Part shown: positions 9,442 to 19,053 of the stretch, in pieces
How positions within the stretch are numbered: position 1 is the first letter of the stretch
Layout: every line of letters starts with the position of its first letter
Assembly (NCBI GenBank): GCA_041391725.1
Contig: JAWKNL010000002.1
Location: forward strand, 248,001 to 312,000
Direction of reading: 5' to 3'
From: JAGQVA01 sp041391725
Lineage (GTDB): Bacteria > Bacteroidota > Bacteroidia > J057
Length of the DNA stretch: 64,000 nucleotides
The notes under the pieces: generated by a model
The model's input: only the letters and a program-made list of their open reading frames with translations
The model's database searches: none
What the model was told of the DNA's origin: nothing
Translations under genes and position numbers: made by a program

Positions 9442-10610
9442 TGTACCGCAGTTGAATGAAACTGCGCCAGGGCGCGGTCAAAAAGTGTGATTTTGTGTTT
9501 TACTACTTCGCTCCATATAAAGTGCCGCCGCACGTGGGCCAGCGACCGTTGTTTGAACGTGTTTATTTCTTCAGGCGATAGCATAATGGCTTCACGCAGG
9601 GCATTTTTCAGCAGCCCCACCTCCGGGCGGGCAAGGAGCCACCCATTGTCTGCAAATTGCCGGCTGACGGCTCCTACATCGGTCAGCAGCAGGGCGAGGC
9701 CGCAGGCCATGGCCTCCATATTGACAGTAGGCATGCCTTCCGAATGGCTGGGACAGACAAAAATATCTCCGGTTTTGAGTATGGCCTTTACTTTTTCCGC
9801 TTGCCTGAGTTCTCCGTGGTAGAAAATATTGGGATGGGAGATTCTGTGTTCTGCGGGTATAGGCCCGATAAAGTGAAATTCGAATTCGGGTAAACCGGGT
9901 TCCTGCAAAAGCTGTTTCAGGGCGGCGGTGAGTTCCTGTACTCCTTTGCGGCGTTCGTATCTGCCGGTGAAGATAAATCTGCGGCGCTTCGCCGAAGGGG
10001 AAGGCTGATCGACCAGCCAGTCGCTTTCTATTCCGATCGGGCTTTCCAGTATCTGGTTTTCTTTTATACCTGCTTTTAGTAACAAATCCGTGATTTTGCC
10101 TCCGAAAGAAAATATAAAATTGCTGTTAAGTGATACGTATCTGGCAATGGGGCGGATTAACTGATGTTCCAGCCTGACGCGGAATGAAGGCGGTTGCTGA
10201 AACATTTCGTACCCGTGGAGATTGGTAATCAGCGGAATTTGCCGGTTGATTCCCTCCCGCAGGAATGCATATCCGGTAAATCCCTGGGCATAAATGAGGT
10301 CAAATGCCGGAAGGGTATTTTTTATAACTTCCAGAATATCCTGCGAGTATCGTTTGTTGGCTCTTACATAATGGCCGGGGAAAGCATCTCCTGCCGGAAA
10401 CGGGATAAACTGAAAGGTGATGTTGTTATGGTTAAAATCCTGAAAATCAATATTTTCCTTTTCTTCCCCTAAGCCATTTTCCGGGCCACAATGTATGAGA
10501 TGAACCTGTTGCCCACTCAGGGAAAGGTATTTGGCGAGGTAATAGGAATGTTTGGCCATTCCGCCCGGCGTGTAGGGGTAAATTCCGTCGGTCAGCAGCA
10601 GTATTCTCAT
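9438..10610 (-). CDS. GT4 glycosyltransferase
   Basis: A 390-residue GT-B glycosyltransferase. The start is the ATG at 10610 (MRILLLTDGIYPYTPGGMA), which overlaps the preceding stop as ATGA; the extended frame reads over the neighbouring gene and is Arg/Pro-rich nonsense. The N-terminal nucleotide-fold glycine loop is PGGMAKHSYYL. The donor domain has FTGRYERRKGVQEL and EGMPTVNME (E-x7-E). Its role is one sugar addition in the locus; specificity is not readable. Confidence 0.88.
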   Translation of the reverse strand: MRILLLTDGIYPYTPGGMAKHSYYLAKYLSLSGQQVHLIHCGPENGLGEEKENIDFQDFNHNNITFQFIPFPAGDAFPGHYVRANKRYSQDILEVIKNTLPAFDLIYAQGFTGYAFLREGINRQIPLITNLHGYEMFQQPPSFRVRLEHQLIRPIARYVSLNSNFIFSFGGKITDLLLKAGIKENQILESPIGIESDWLVDQPSPSAKRRRFIFTGRYERRKGVQELTAALKQLLQEPGLPEFEFHFIGPIPAEHRISHPNIFYHGELRQAEKVKAILKTGDIFVCPSHSEGMPTVNMEAMACGLALLLTDVGAVSRQFADNGWLLARPEVGLLKNALREAIMLSPEEINTFKQRSLAHVRRHFIWSEVVKHKITLFDRALAQFHSTAVH

Positions 10611-11821
10611 CGGTTTGGCATTAAGGGGTTTGGGATAACGACCAGTGCTTTCTCGTAGGTTGCGCGGAGTCTGCGCAGATGTATTTCGGGGGTAAAACGG
10701 GTCAGCGCCCTTTCCCGTGCGCGCGATGCCATCGCGGCCCGGAGCGTGGGTTGTGCAACCAGTTGTTGTATCTGTGTTCCCATGGTTGCCCAGTCGCCCG
10801 CAGGGGCGATGAAGCCGGTTTCTTCGTGGTCGAGCCAACTGCTGACGCCTCCGACATCAAAGGCTACTACGGGTTTGGCATACATCATCGCTTCGATACC
10901 GGAGATGCCAAAGGCTTCAGGATAAATGGATGGGAAGATGACAACCGTTGCCTGTGTTAACAGCTTTTCCACCGCCTGCCGGTTTTGCCATCCCCGGAAA
11001 TGCACCTGGGTTTCTACTCCCGCTTCGGCTGCCATTTGCCTGAGCAGCGGCTCTTCCGGACCATCGCCTGCAATTTCGAGGACGATTTCCGGGCGCTGCC
11101 GGAGCAGGGGAATTACGGCTTTCAGCATCAGGTGCGGGCCTTTGTGGCGGATGAGTCTGCCGAGAAACAGCAGCCGCAAAACCTGCGGAGCCGGACGCAG
11201 ATTATCCGCTTCGACCACAGGGGTAAAGTAGGGATTGACTTCCACTTTTTCCTTCGGAATACCTGCCAGTACAGCCTCGCGCTTCATATAATCTGACATG
11301 ACGACAATGGAGGCGTAACGGGAAGATGCCTCCCCGATTTCAAAACGGGTATTGGCGTAAGCGGAGATCAGTCTTTTGGGATGGCGGTTGGTACAGCCTT
11401 CGGTATAGGCATGCCACATACAATGCAGGCCGAAAGGCTGGTCGCAGATTCGCTCCGAATAGCGCCAGAATTTTCCATGTCCGGGACAAAACATCCGCGG
11501 CTCATGCAGCGACCTGACCACAGGGCGAATGCCCAGACATAGTCTGACCAGTGCAGGATCAGAAATACTGTGAATATGGATGAGGTCTGTTTTTCGGCTA
11601 TCGGCAAAGCTGCGCAGATATTCTCCCAGTTGTTGCAGGCTTCCGCTGAAACATGTTTTTTCTTCGGGGAATAGCTGCACCTGATAGTTTCCTGTATTCC
11701 GGAAAATGCCCATCCAGGCGGAGTTGATTCCGGCCTCAGGCAACAGCGTCTGAAGCTGATCCAGATATACTTCCACGCCACCCAGAATGGCTGTTTTGTC
11801 GTTCAGATGCAGAATATTCAC
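10607..11821 (-). CDS. GT4 glycosyltransferase
   Basis: A 404-residue GT-B glycosyltransferase beginning MNILHLNDKTAILGGVEVYL, where GGVEVYL is the family glycine loop. The N-terminal half contains a cysteine-rich insert (residues C-P-G-H-G, then C-D-Q, C-M-W and E-G-C), seen in some GT4 subfamilies and possibly metal-binding or structural. The donor domain has LFLGRLIRHKGPHLML and EAFGISGIE (E-x7-E). It starts 1 bp after the upstream stop, inside the tightly packed run. Confidence 0.88.
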   Translation of the reverse strand: MNILHLNDKTAILGGVEVYLDQLQTLLPEAGINSAWMGIFRNTGNYQVQLFPEEKTCFSGSLQQLGEYLRSFADSRKTDLIHIHSISDPALVRLCLGIRPVVRSLHEPRMFCPGHGKFWRYSERICDQPFGLHCMWHAYTEGCTNRHPKRLISAYANTRFEIGEASSRYASIVVMSDYMKREAVLAGIPKEKVEVNPYFTPVVEADNLRPAPQVLRLLFLGRLIRHKGPHLMLKAVIPLLRQRPEIVLEIAGDGPEEPLLRQMAAEAGVETQVHFRGWQNRQAVEKLLTQATVVIFPSIYPEAFGISGIEAMMYAKPVVAFDVGGVSSWLDHEETGFIAPAGDWATMGTQIQQLVAQPTLRAAMASRARERALTRFTPEIHLRRLRATYEKALVVIPNPLMPNR

Positions 11822-11822
11822 C

Positions 11823-13028
11823 TCAGTGTTGTACGGTTAGGGGTTCTTCCTTTTTCCAGGCAATTTTTTCCCGGATTTTTTCAAAAGTAAAAGCAAAGAT
11901 TTTTTCCCAGGTGAAGTTTTCACTTACCTGAGCAAACAACGCCTCTCCATAGTCGTGTACCATGGATTTATTTTCCACAATGCTATCGAGGCAGGCCGCC
12001 AGTGAACCCGTATCATCGGGTTCAAAAAACCGAACCTGATCTTCGGCGAAGTTCTCCCTGAAATTTTCCCAGCCCGGAACTACTGCCAGCAATTTCCCCG
12101 CGCCATAGGTATAAAGTTTCATATAACTGGCCTCGGGCTGACTGGCGGGAATAAGTCCGATATGGAAGGTTTTCAGATGGTCGCTCAACTGACTGTGCGG
12201 CACCACGCCGTGGTAGGTGTAGTGAAATTCCTCCGGTGCAAAAGCCAGCTTTTCCCGAAACAATCCCCCGCCGATAAAATGCATGTGAAGCGCATCAGGA
12301 TTTTTCATTTTTCTTACAGCTTCAAACAAAACCTCGATTTTGTGGTGTTCCATCAGGTGGCCGATAAAACACGCATTCAGCGGGCCTGAAAGGTCTTTGG
12401 TATGCGTTTCAAATGCCGCTATGAAAGAGGATTTTATGCCATTCTGTACGACCACCACATTGTCAGAACCCAGTTTTAGGAGCGGGCCGACCCCCCCCAC
12501 ACAAAATGCGAGAACCGATTTCCGGTAGGCATTTTTTTCCATTCGCTCTGCCAGGGGATTGAGAAAGCTGAAATAATGTTCTCTCACATCCTCAAACAGC
12601 AGTCCGTTTACTTCATAAAAATGGGGGATGTTGAGCCATCGGGCAATCCATATTCCGTTGAAACTCAGATACGCTGCTCTTTCGTAGATGAAGTCGGGGT
12701 TCAGTTTTTTTATCTCCCGGTACATCCGTGGAAGCTCCCTGAGATTGAGAAGGAAATAGCGGATATCCCTTAATGCTCCCCACAGTTTATTTTTCTGGCG
12801 GGCAGTTTTTCCAGAACCCGAAGCTACCGGCTGGGCATGGCTAAGGGGGGGCTGGGTAATAAATTTTTCATCCTTTACCCAGGGGAGAGAGTTGCGGTTG
12901 GTAACGATATGCATACCGGCATATTTGTTTAGCTCATCGAGTCCGATGGAAATATGCATAAATGCACCCGAGTGCGCTGCGAGGCACCCGGTTTCGGTCA
13001 TCATATATATTCCGCGGGGTTTAGACAT
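11823..13028 (-). CDS. Glycosyltransferase, GT4-like (atypical)
   Basis: A 401-residue protein with a GT-B layout: an N-terminal domain with 'DFIYERAAYLSFNGIWIAR' and a C-terminal donor domain with CFIGHLMEHHKIEVLFEA and IPASQPEASYMKLYTYGAGK. The usual second Glu of the E-x7-E motif is absent at that spacing; the segment resembles the 'K-x-Y-E-Y-x-A-x-G-K' form of some GT4 clades instead. It overlaps the aminotransferase gene by 8 bp. It is probably an active glycosyltransferase with unknown sugar; confidence in the exact subfamily is low. Confidence 0.78.
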   Translation of the reverse strand: MSKPRGIYMMTETGCLAAHSGAFMHISIGLDELNKYAGMHIVTNRNSLPWVKDEKFITQPPLSHAQPVASGSGKTARQKNKLWGALRDIRYFLLNLRELPRMYREIKKLNPDFIYERAAYLSFNGIWIARWLNIPHFYEVNGLLFEDVREHYFSFLNPLAERMEKNAYRKSVLAFCVGGVGPLLKLGSDNVVVVQNGIKSSFIAAFETHTKDLSGPLNACFIGHLMEHHKIEVLFEAVRKMKNPDALHMHFIGGGLFREKLAFAPEEFHYTYHGVVPHSQLSDHLKTFHIGLIPASQPEASYMKLYTYGAGKLLAVVPGWENFRENFAEDQVRFFEPDDTGSLAACLDSIVENKSMVHDYGEALFAQVSENFTWEKIFAFTFEKIREKIAWKKEEPLTVQH

Positions 13029-14127
13029 AAGCGGGATTGGTTAACTTTCCGGCTACGTAGGAGATCATTTCATCGGTGAGCTCGGGGTACATGGGCAGGG
13101 AAATACCCTGTTGGGTAAGCTTCCATGCTACGGGGAAATCTTCTTTGGTAAAACCCCTGTGTTTGTATGCGTCGAGCAGTGGCAGCGGAGTGGGGTAGTG
13201 CACCGCACAGTGAATGCCTGCGGCTGCCAGTTCGCTCATGGTTTCTTCCCGGTTTTGTACCTGAATGACAAACAGGTGGTAAACGTGTTTTGCGTGTTTT
13301 TCCACCGCTGGCGCCACTACGTCCGATCCTTTGAGTAATTGGTAGTACTTTTCGGCCCGGGAAATGCGCTCTTGGGTCCACTGATCCAGATAAGGCAGTT
13401 TGGCGGAGAGAATAGCCGCCTGAATGCCGTCGAGACGGGAATTGCGACCTTCGATTTCATGGACGTGTTTGGTATAAAACTGGCCGTGGTTGGCGATCAT
13501 GCGCGCCATGCGGGCGAGGTTGTCGTCGTTGGTGGCCATCGCTCCGGCGTCGCCGTAGGCGCCGAGGTTTTTACCGGGGTAAAAACTGAAGCTGGCACAA
13601 TGTCCCCATGTGCCGATACGATACCCTTCAATTTCGGCGCCGTGTGCCTGGGCGCAGTCTTCGAGTACCAGCAGCTTGTGCCGGCCTGCGATGACCATGA
13701 TCGCTGGCATATCGGCAGGTTGGCCGTAGAGGTGGACAGGAATAATGGCTTTAGTGCGCGGCGTAATGGCCGCCTCAATCAGCGCGGGATCGATGGTGTA
13801 GGTTTCCGGGTGGATATCGACAAAAACCGGGGTCGCACCTACAGCAGAAACGGATTCTGAGGTCGAAATCCAGGAGAGTGCCGGCACAATGACTTCATCC
13901 CCTCTGCCAATTCCCATGGCCTGCATGAGGATTTCGAGAGAATCGGTACCATTGCCGCAGGCGATGACATGTTTGAGTCCCAGCCATTCGGCAAATTCGT
14001 TTTCAAATTTTTTGGCATAAGATCCGCCGATAAAAGCACCATCGGCGATCACGCTGCGTATGGCTTCGTCAATTTCGTCTTTGATACGGGCGTATTGAGC
14101 GTGGAGGTCAACAAAGGGTATGTTCAT
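13021..14127 (-). CDS. DegT/DnrJ sugar aminotransferase, WbpE-like
   Basis: A PLP-dependent sugar aminotransferase of 368 residues. The PLP lysine is K186 in FSFYPGKNLGAYGDAGA, and 'NGTDSLEILMQAMGIG' and 'LEDCAQAHGAEIEG' are family signatures, close to WbpE/WlbC. In the known Wbp pathway this enzyme transfers an amino group from glutamate to C3 of a UDP-3-keto-GlcNAc uronic acid. It follows the acetyltransferase with an ATGA overlap (14124-14127), and the Gfo/Idh dehydrogenase lies one gene further upstream, giving the WbpB-WbpD-WbpE order of action. Assignment to this pathway rests on sequence resemblance plus context. Confidence 0.88.
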   Translation of the reverse strand: MNIPFVDLHAQYARIKDEIDEAIRSVIADGAFIGGSYAKKFENEFAEWLGLKHVIACGNGTDSLEILMQAMGIGRGDEVIVPALSWISTSESVSAVGATPVFVDIHPETYTIDPALIEAAITPRTKAIIPVHLYGQPADMPAIMVIAGRHKLLVLEDCAQAHGAEIEGYRIGTWGHCASFSFYPGKNLGAYGDAGAMATNDDNLARMARMIANHGQFYTKHVHEIEGRNSRLDGIQAAILSAKLPYLDQWTQERISRAEKYYQLLKGSDVVAPAVEKHAKHVYHLFVIQVQNREETMSELAAAGIHCAVHYPTPLPLLDAYKHRGFTKEDFPVAWKLTQQGISLPMYPELTDEMISYVAGKLTNPAYV

Positions 14128-14588
14128 AGTTTTCGGATTAGCCGGGCGGGATTACCTGCGTAAATGCCCGGTTGGGTAATGGATTTGGTTACGACTGCGC
14201 CGGCACCGATTACTGCCCGGTCGCAGATTTCTACAGGAAGAATGGTGGCATTACTTCCGATGGATACGTGGTTGCCGATGCGGGTGGACTTCCAGAGGGT
14301 TTTGTCGCCCCGGGCCGGGCCGCCGTGTGCAAAAAGATCGTTGATAAACATGACTCCGTGGCCGATAAAACATTCGTCCCCGATACTCACCAGCTCGCAG
14401 ATAAAGGTATGCGACTGGATTTTACAGTTGTTGCCGATGGTCACATCTTTCTGGATTTCAACGAAAGGCCCCACAAAGGTTCCCCCGCCGATGCTGCAAC
14501 CGTAGATATTCACCGGCTCGACTACCTTGACATTTTCCCCAAAGGAAACGTCTTTGATTCCGGCTTTAAGCAATTGGGGTGAATGCAT
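14124..14588 (-). CDS. Left-handed beta-helix acetyltransferase, WlbB/WbpD-like
   Basis: A 154-residue hexapeptide-repeat acyltransferase. Repeated turns (VNIYGCSIGGGTFVG, VTIGNNCKIQSHTF, ATILPVEICDRAVIG) end in IYAGNPARLIRKL, typical of sugar N- or O-acetyltransferases. Its start overlaps the Gfo/Idh dehydrogenase by 23 bp and its stop overlaps the aminotransferase start by 4 bp. By position it should acetylate the new 3-amino group in the 2,3-diamino-uronate pathway. A second and more WbpD-like acetyltransferase lies at 29958-30530, so which one serves this pathway is not settled. Confidence 0.85.
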   Translation of the reverse strand: MHSPQLLKAGIKDVSFGENVKVVEPVNIYGCSIGGGTFVGPFVEIQKDVTIGNNCKIQSHTFICELVSIGDECFIGHGVMFINDLFAHGGPARGDKTLWKSTRIGNHVSIGSNATILPVEICDRAVIGAGAVVTKSITQPGIYAGNPARLIRKL

Positions 14589-15600
14589 GTTTTCTCAGGG
14601 CTTTATAGATTTTATCAATGGCGACAATGGACTTCATCCCTTCAAATCCATCCACGGTCTCAAAGGTTTTTTTGTTGAGCTGGGCAACCAGGGATGCGAT
14701 CACTTTGTCGTGGTTGGAGCTTGTGCCCTGGTATTTGCCATAGGCGTTGGGTTTGTCGGTATATTCGATTCCTTCCTGAAGCGGAAATCCTTCCACTTCC
14801 CAGAACTCCATTTTGTTGAGGTATTTGCCTCCGATTTTTACGGTTCCTTTTTCTCCGATGATGGTGATACTTCCTTCGTAGTTTTTGTTATACACGCAGG
14901 TGGTCCAGTTGAGTGAGCCGATCGCCCCGGAGGTGAATTTGATCACCGCACTGCCTGAATCTTCGGTTTCTATATTGTGGTTCTGGGTTTCCATATAACC
15001 AGAAACACTATCCACATCCCCACACCACCAGACGAGCAGGTCGATAAAATGGCTTGCCTGGGTGAAAAGCGCGCCGCCCTCTTCATTGATTTTCCCACGC
15101 CAGGGTGATTCGTCGTAGTAGCCCTGGTATCGGTTCCACAGAATGTCGCATTTGACCATAAGAATCCGCCCCAGCCGGTTTGCCTGAATGGCTTCGGTAA
15201 CCAGTCTTACCGGCACATTGTGGCGGTTTTGTTTTACTACCCAGAGTTTTACTTCATTTTTATAGGCGGCCTCATTCATCCTGATACAATCGGTCACATT
15301 GAGTGCCATGGGCTTTTCTACCAGCGTGTGAAACCCTCTGTTGCAGGCTTCAATGGCCATTTCGGCGTGTAGTGCGTGCGGGGTGGCAATGGATATTACC
15401 GATGCGTCGGTCTGTTCCAGCATTTGGGTATAACTGGTGTACCACGGAATGCCCCGGTACAGGTTTGACAGTTCTATACAACGTGACTCATCTATATCGC
15501 AGATGGCCACGATTTCGGCATGGGGGTCTGCATCAATGACGGCTACATGGCGTTTGCCAATACTTCCGCAACCAACGAGGGCAAATTTGATGTTTTTCAT
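14566..15600 (-). CDS. Gfo/Idh/MocA oxidoreductase, WbpB/WlbA-like
   Basis: A 344-residue NAD(P)-dependent oxidoreductase. The Rossmann motif is VGCGSIGKRH at residues 9-18, and the catalytic-lysine motif EKPMAL follows at about 96-101. The segment 'VVKQNRHNVPVRLV' and the 'GGALFTQASHFIDLLVW' region with its active-site His match the WbpB/WlbA group that oxidises C3 of UDP-GlcNAc uronic acid. The two enzymes needed next, an aminotransferase and an acetyltransferase, are the next two genes. No UDP-GlcNAc 6-dehydrogenase (WbpA), which would make the substrate, is in the window. Confidence 0.87.
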   Translation of the reverse strand: MKNIKFALVGCGSIGKRHVAVIDADPHAEIVAICDIDESRCIELSNLYRGIPWYTSYTQMLEQTDASVISIATPHALHAEMAIEACNRGFHTLVEKPMALNVTDCIRMNEAAYKNEVKLWVVKQNRHNVPVRLVTEAIQANRLGRILMVKCDILWNRYQGYYDESPWRGKINEEGGALFTQASHFIDLLVWWCGDVDSVSGYMETQNHNIETEDSGSAVIKFTSGAIGSLNWTTCVYNKNYEGSITIIGEKGTVKIGGKYLNKMEFWEVEGFPLQEGIEYTDKPNAYGKYQGTSSNHDKVIASLVAQLNKKTFETVDGFEGMKSIVAIDKIYKALRKHAFTPIA

Positions 15601-15611
15601 ATTCTTTGGGT

Positions 15612-16871
15612 TTAAGAATGGACAAATGTGTCAGCGGGAATAGGTTCGTTTCCGGAAATTTCACGGCAAAAGGCGGGGAAATTGTGCCCGGCATAAAATT
15701 TTTGATTGAAAGTTTCCCGGGCAATATGTCTTCTCCGGGTTGTTTCGGTTGAATCCATCGTCGCGAGATGTTTTATTTTTTGTGCGAGTGTTTCGGGTGA
15801 AAAATTATTTTCAAGTAAAAATCCATACTGGTTGTCAACGACTTCGGCTACGCCTCCGACATCAGGGCCGATGGCCGGAATGCCAAAACTGATAACCTCC
15901 ATTATCGTAACCGGAATGCCTTCTGTCTCACTGGTGTTCACAAACACATCCACCGGATGTGTCCGGTAATAATCCATCAGCGCCGGATTGGACACATTCC
16001 CCGGAAAGTGGTATTCAATATTACCCGGCAGTTTTTCTGCCTGCGCAGTGAGCTCGTCTTTCAGCGGCCCATCGCCAAAGTGTGTCCACTCCACAGGGAA
16101 ATCCAGCTGTGCGAGCGCTTCAATCAGCAGGTGAATGCGCTTGAGCGGAATCATCATTGCGCAGCTTACCACCCTGAAAATACCGTCTCCCGAAGGGTGA
16201 TTTTCGGCTTCCTGTCTGTCAGTACCGAGATAACTGGTTTTGAAAACCTGCCCGGGAAATTTTTCCTCCAGATATTTTTTTCCGGTAAAGGAAATCGGGA
16301 AAACGCCATCCAGGTGTTTAAATAACCACGGGCGAAAAGGCTGATACCCCAGAAATCCTCTTTCAAAATACAGGTCATAACCATGTACCCTGCTTACGAT
16401 CCGCAGACCCGGAAACTCCTTCCGCAGCAATACCGCAGCAATCAGCCAACTGTCGAGCCAGTAGCTGTAAATGATCACCGCCTCGCCTTGCTTCTGTCCG
16501 ATGACCGCTTTAAGTTCCGCTTTCCAGTTCAGGGCATAGCCGATTTCCTTGAGTATATGTTTGATCTGTGCGGGTTTTCCCAGCGGTTTCAGCGATTGCC
16601 TGCTCCGTAATTCTTCTCCCGCCACGCGCAGGAAAATGCCCGCAATCGCCCAAATGTTTGTAAGCGAAAACGGACGGCCTGACCGGAAGGGTTTTGCCGG
16701 AATTACCCCGTGGCAGTTGGCCGGGAGTTTCCGCATGGGTTTGCCGCTGACTTCACCCGCAGGGAGAAAGGTTACCCTGCCGAAGCTTTTGCTCAGCCAG
16801 GGAACTTCCTTTTCCAGAAATTCCTCACCCTTGTCAAAGGGAAACCGGTGCGTCAGTACAATCAGATCCAT
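15612..16871 (-). CDS. GT4 glycosyltransferase
   Basis: A 419-residue GT-B glycosyltransferase starting MDLIVLTHRFPFDKGEEFLE. A basic stretch near residues 70-110 may contact the membrane. The donor domain has VVSCAMMIPLKRIHLLIEAL, HFGDGPLKDEL and EGIPVTIME (E-x7-E). It follows the methyltransferase by 3 bp and precedes the Gfo/Idh gene by 11 bp. Sugar specificity cannot be read. Confidence 0.88.
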   Translation of the reverse strand: MDLIVLTHRFPFDKGEEFLEKEVPWLSKSFGRVTFLPAGEVSGKPMRKLPANCHGVIPAKPFRSGRPFSLTNIWAIAGIFLRVAGEELRSRQSLKPLGKPAQIKHILKEIGYALNWKAELKAVIGQKQGEAVIIYSYWLDSWLIAAVLLRKEFPGLRIVSRVHGYDLYFERGFLGYQPFRPWLFKHLDGVFPISFTGKKYLEEKFPGQVFKTSYLGTDRQEAENHPSGDGIFRVVSCAMMIPLKRIHLLIEALAQLDFPVEWTHFGDGPLKDELTAQAEKLPGNIEYHFPGNVSNPALMDYYRTHPVDVFVNTSETEGIPVTIMEVISFGIPAIGPDVGGVAEVVDNQYGFLLENNFSPETLAQKIKHLATMDSTETTRRRHIARETFNQKFYAGHNFPAFCREISGNEPIPADTFVHS

Positions 16872-16874
16872 GGG

Positions 16875-17612
16875 TTATTTTTTCAGGCCCAAAACCAGTT
16901 GCAGTTTCAGTTTTACCCGTTCGAGAAACTTTACCGCAGATTTCCATGCGGGTGTGGGTTTGCGGTGGTAAGTAAGCCCGGGGCGGTAATGGCGAAGTTC
17001 GATGATCTGGTAATCGCATTCTTCCACCCATATATCATAGGTTTTGAGAGAATGGATATACAAACCGTGAGGATATACATTTTTGACAAGGATGTCTGTG
17101 AAAATCGGCTGGTCAATGACCTGAAGGAGCTCCGGCTCGTTTTTGTGAACCCATTCCAGGTAGTAGGGATTAGGTATGTGGATGATGATTTTCCCTTCGT
17201 CTTTGAGCACTGCGCTCAGTTTTTCAAACAGGCGATAGTGAAGGTCAACCGGAATATGCTCAATCACATCGGGCATGACGATCATATCGTATTTCTCCGA
17301 AAAATCGTAATCGGTCGCATCGGCAGCAATCAGTTCTGCGTTTTTATAGCTGCTCAGCCGTTGTCTGGCAACCTCAATGCTGCGGGGGCTAATGTCCATG
17401 GCGGTAACAAATCCCTGTGGACCGAGGTAGCGGAGCAGAAGTTCGGTCTGGGTGCCTACGCCACAGCCGATTTCCAGTACGCGGTGGTGCGGTTTTAATC
17501 CAAACTGTTTCAGCCATCGCTGTATGCTTCGGTGGCGGGGATTAATTCCGAGGTTCACCTGTCGTTCGACATAACCGTCGTAAAACTGTTCGATTTCCTT
17601 GGCAGTTTTCAT
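16875..17612 (-). CDS. Class I SAM-dependent methyltransferase
   Basis: A 245-residue Rossmann-fold methyltransferase. SAM-binding motif I is VLEIGCGVGTQTELL at about 45-59, with an acidic residue after strand 2 in VTAMDISPRSIEVAR, and VMPDVIEHIPVDLHY as motif III/IV. It probably methylates a glycan sugar, since it sits between a GT4 gene and a GT-B-like gene of the locus, each 3 bp away. The target (O- or N-methyl on which sugar) is unknown. Confidence 0.87.
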   Translation of the reverse strand: MKTAKEIEQFYDGYVERQVNLGINPRHRSIQRWLKQFGLKPHHRVLEIGCGVGTQTELLLRYLGPQGFVTAMDISPRSIEVARQRLSSYKNAELIAADATDYDFSEKYDMIVMPDVIEHIPVDLHYRLFEKLSAVLKDEGKIIIHIPNPYYLEWVHKNEPELLQVIDQPIFTDILVKNVYPHGLYIHSLKTYDIWVEECDYQIIELRHYRPGLTYHRKPTPAWKSAVKFLERVKLKLQLVLGLKK

Positions 17613-17615
17613 TGT

Positions 17616-19043
17616 TCAGATTTGTGGGTGTTTGATTTTTTCACTTGTCTCGGTGGCAAATGCCTGTACAAAAAAGTCTGTATATCGTTTGGCTGATTCT
17701 CCGACAGAATCTTCAATCAGTACAGACAGGATTCTCTTTCTGCCTTCGCTGTCTTCGCCAGGATTTTGCAGGTAGGCGTTGACTCCCTCAATCAGCGTTT
17801 CGGCAGTGGCGGCAATTTTATTTCCTTCACACTTTGAAAGCCACTGGTAATGTGTTCGGTGGACAATTCGTTCGTTGGAAAGATGATAAGCGATTTGGGG
17901 ATCTTCATTAAAGCCGATGGTGACAGTGGGCACATCATACACCGCACAGTCAATGCTGGTGGTGGAAGGGTAGTTGACGACGATGTCGCTAAACTGAGAG
18001 ACACGGCAGAAATGTGCGAGGTCTTCTTCCCATTCATCGAGGGTCGCGTGAATAAGATTTTCTTTTCCCTCATCCACGATGATCAGTGCGCCTTTTTCCT
18101 GAAGTTTTTCTTTCTGGCCTTTGTTTCTGGGGCCGGGCTGAATTCTGACAATCAGGCAAATGTCTTCGGCCAGATTTCCGGCTTCCATCGCGTCGGTGAG
18201 GATATTGACGTGGTGCATGTAGTCTGGCGAAAGGTCGGGATAGTTGAGCATGAGGGTAACGATTTTTCGCCCCGCTGCGGCTTCCCGATAGCGAAACTGT
18301 TCTCTTTTGGGGTTTTGTCTCAACACTTCGTGATAGTCAAATACCAGTCCGCCCACCTTTACAATCTGGCTGTCGCTGATACCGCTATAATAACTCAGCA
18401 GTTCCTGGCGCATCATTTCATTCCAGACGAGATAATAATCAAACCGAAAGACCATACCGCCTTTGCAGGTGAGATTATCCCAGCTTCGCACCACGCCGAC
18501 CCTTTGGGCACGGAAGTTTTCAGATGCGGCGATCAGGTGCTGATGTTGCGGGGCAAAAATGTCGAAAAACACCACGACATCGGGATTCATTTCTTCCAGC
18601 CATTGGGTTTCCGGCTTCATATCTCTCGCTGCTTTCCATGCTTTTTCCAAAAGCTTATAAAAAACCGCATGCCGGAAAAAGAGGTGATACAGCAGGTTGA
18701 GGACAAAAAACCGTACAGGTTGTTTTTCTTTTTCTCCTTTCGCCTCGGTAATCAGGGTATGGCTTTTCCCTCTCAGGGTTACCGCGCGGGTAGAAAACCA
18801 TTTGACCAGCACATTCAGATAGCCAAAAACACGGCCTCTGAATCCCTGCTGATGGGTAGGGGTAAACTGCCTGACCGGGATACCCTGCGATTCCAATGAC
18901 TGGCAAAAGTCGCCGTTTGCGGGGAGGGTTGTCAGCACCTTCAGCGAAAAAAACGCTGAAAGGGAGGTATGAAGACCTGAAAACCACAGATCCCTCGCTG
19001 CACCGATATGGGGTAAAACCAGTAATAATTCTTTCTTCTTCAT
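17616..19043 (-). CDS. Putative GT-B/glycerophosphotransferase-like protein
   Basis: A 475-residue protein I do not recognise closely. The C-terminal half looks like the donor half of a GT-B enzyme: ICLIVRIQPGPRNKG, then VVNYPSTTSIDCAVYDVPTV, a pattern also seen in CDP-glycerol glycerophosphotransferase-like and surface-polysaccharide proteins. A basic and hydrophobic stretch around residues 85-145 could bind the membrane. It is embedded in the run (3 bp from the methyltransferase, 10 bp from the formyltransferase gene), so a glycan-assembly role is likely but the reaction is unknown. Confidence 0.6.
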   Translation of the reverse strand: MKKKELLLVLPHIGAARDLWFSGLHTSLSAFFSLKVLTTLPANGDFCQSLESQGIPVRQFTPTHQQGFRGRVFGYLNVLVKWFSTRAVTLRGKSHTLITEAKGEKEKQPVRFFVLNLLYHLFFRHAVFYKLLEKAWKAARDMKPETQWLEEMNPDVVVFFDIFAPQHQHLIAASENFRAQRVGVVRSWDNLTCKGGMVFRFDYYLVWNEMMRQELLSYYSGISDSQIVKVGGLVFDYHEVLRQNPKREQFRYREAAAGRKIVTLMLNYPDLSPDYMHHVNILTDAMEAGNLAEDICLIVRIQPGPRNKGQKEKLQEKGALIIVDEGKENLIHATLDEWEEDLAHFCRVSQFSDIVVNYPSTTSIDCAVYDVPTVTIGFNEDPQIAYHLSNERIVHRTHYQWLSKCEGNKIAATAETLIEGVNAYLQNPGEDSEGRKRILSVLIEDSVGESAKRYTDFFVQAFATETSEKIKHPQI

Positions 19044-19053
19044 GCGCTGTGGG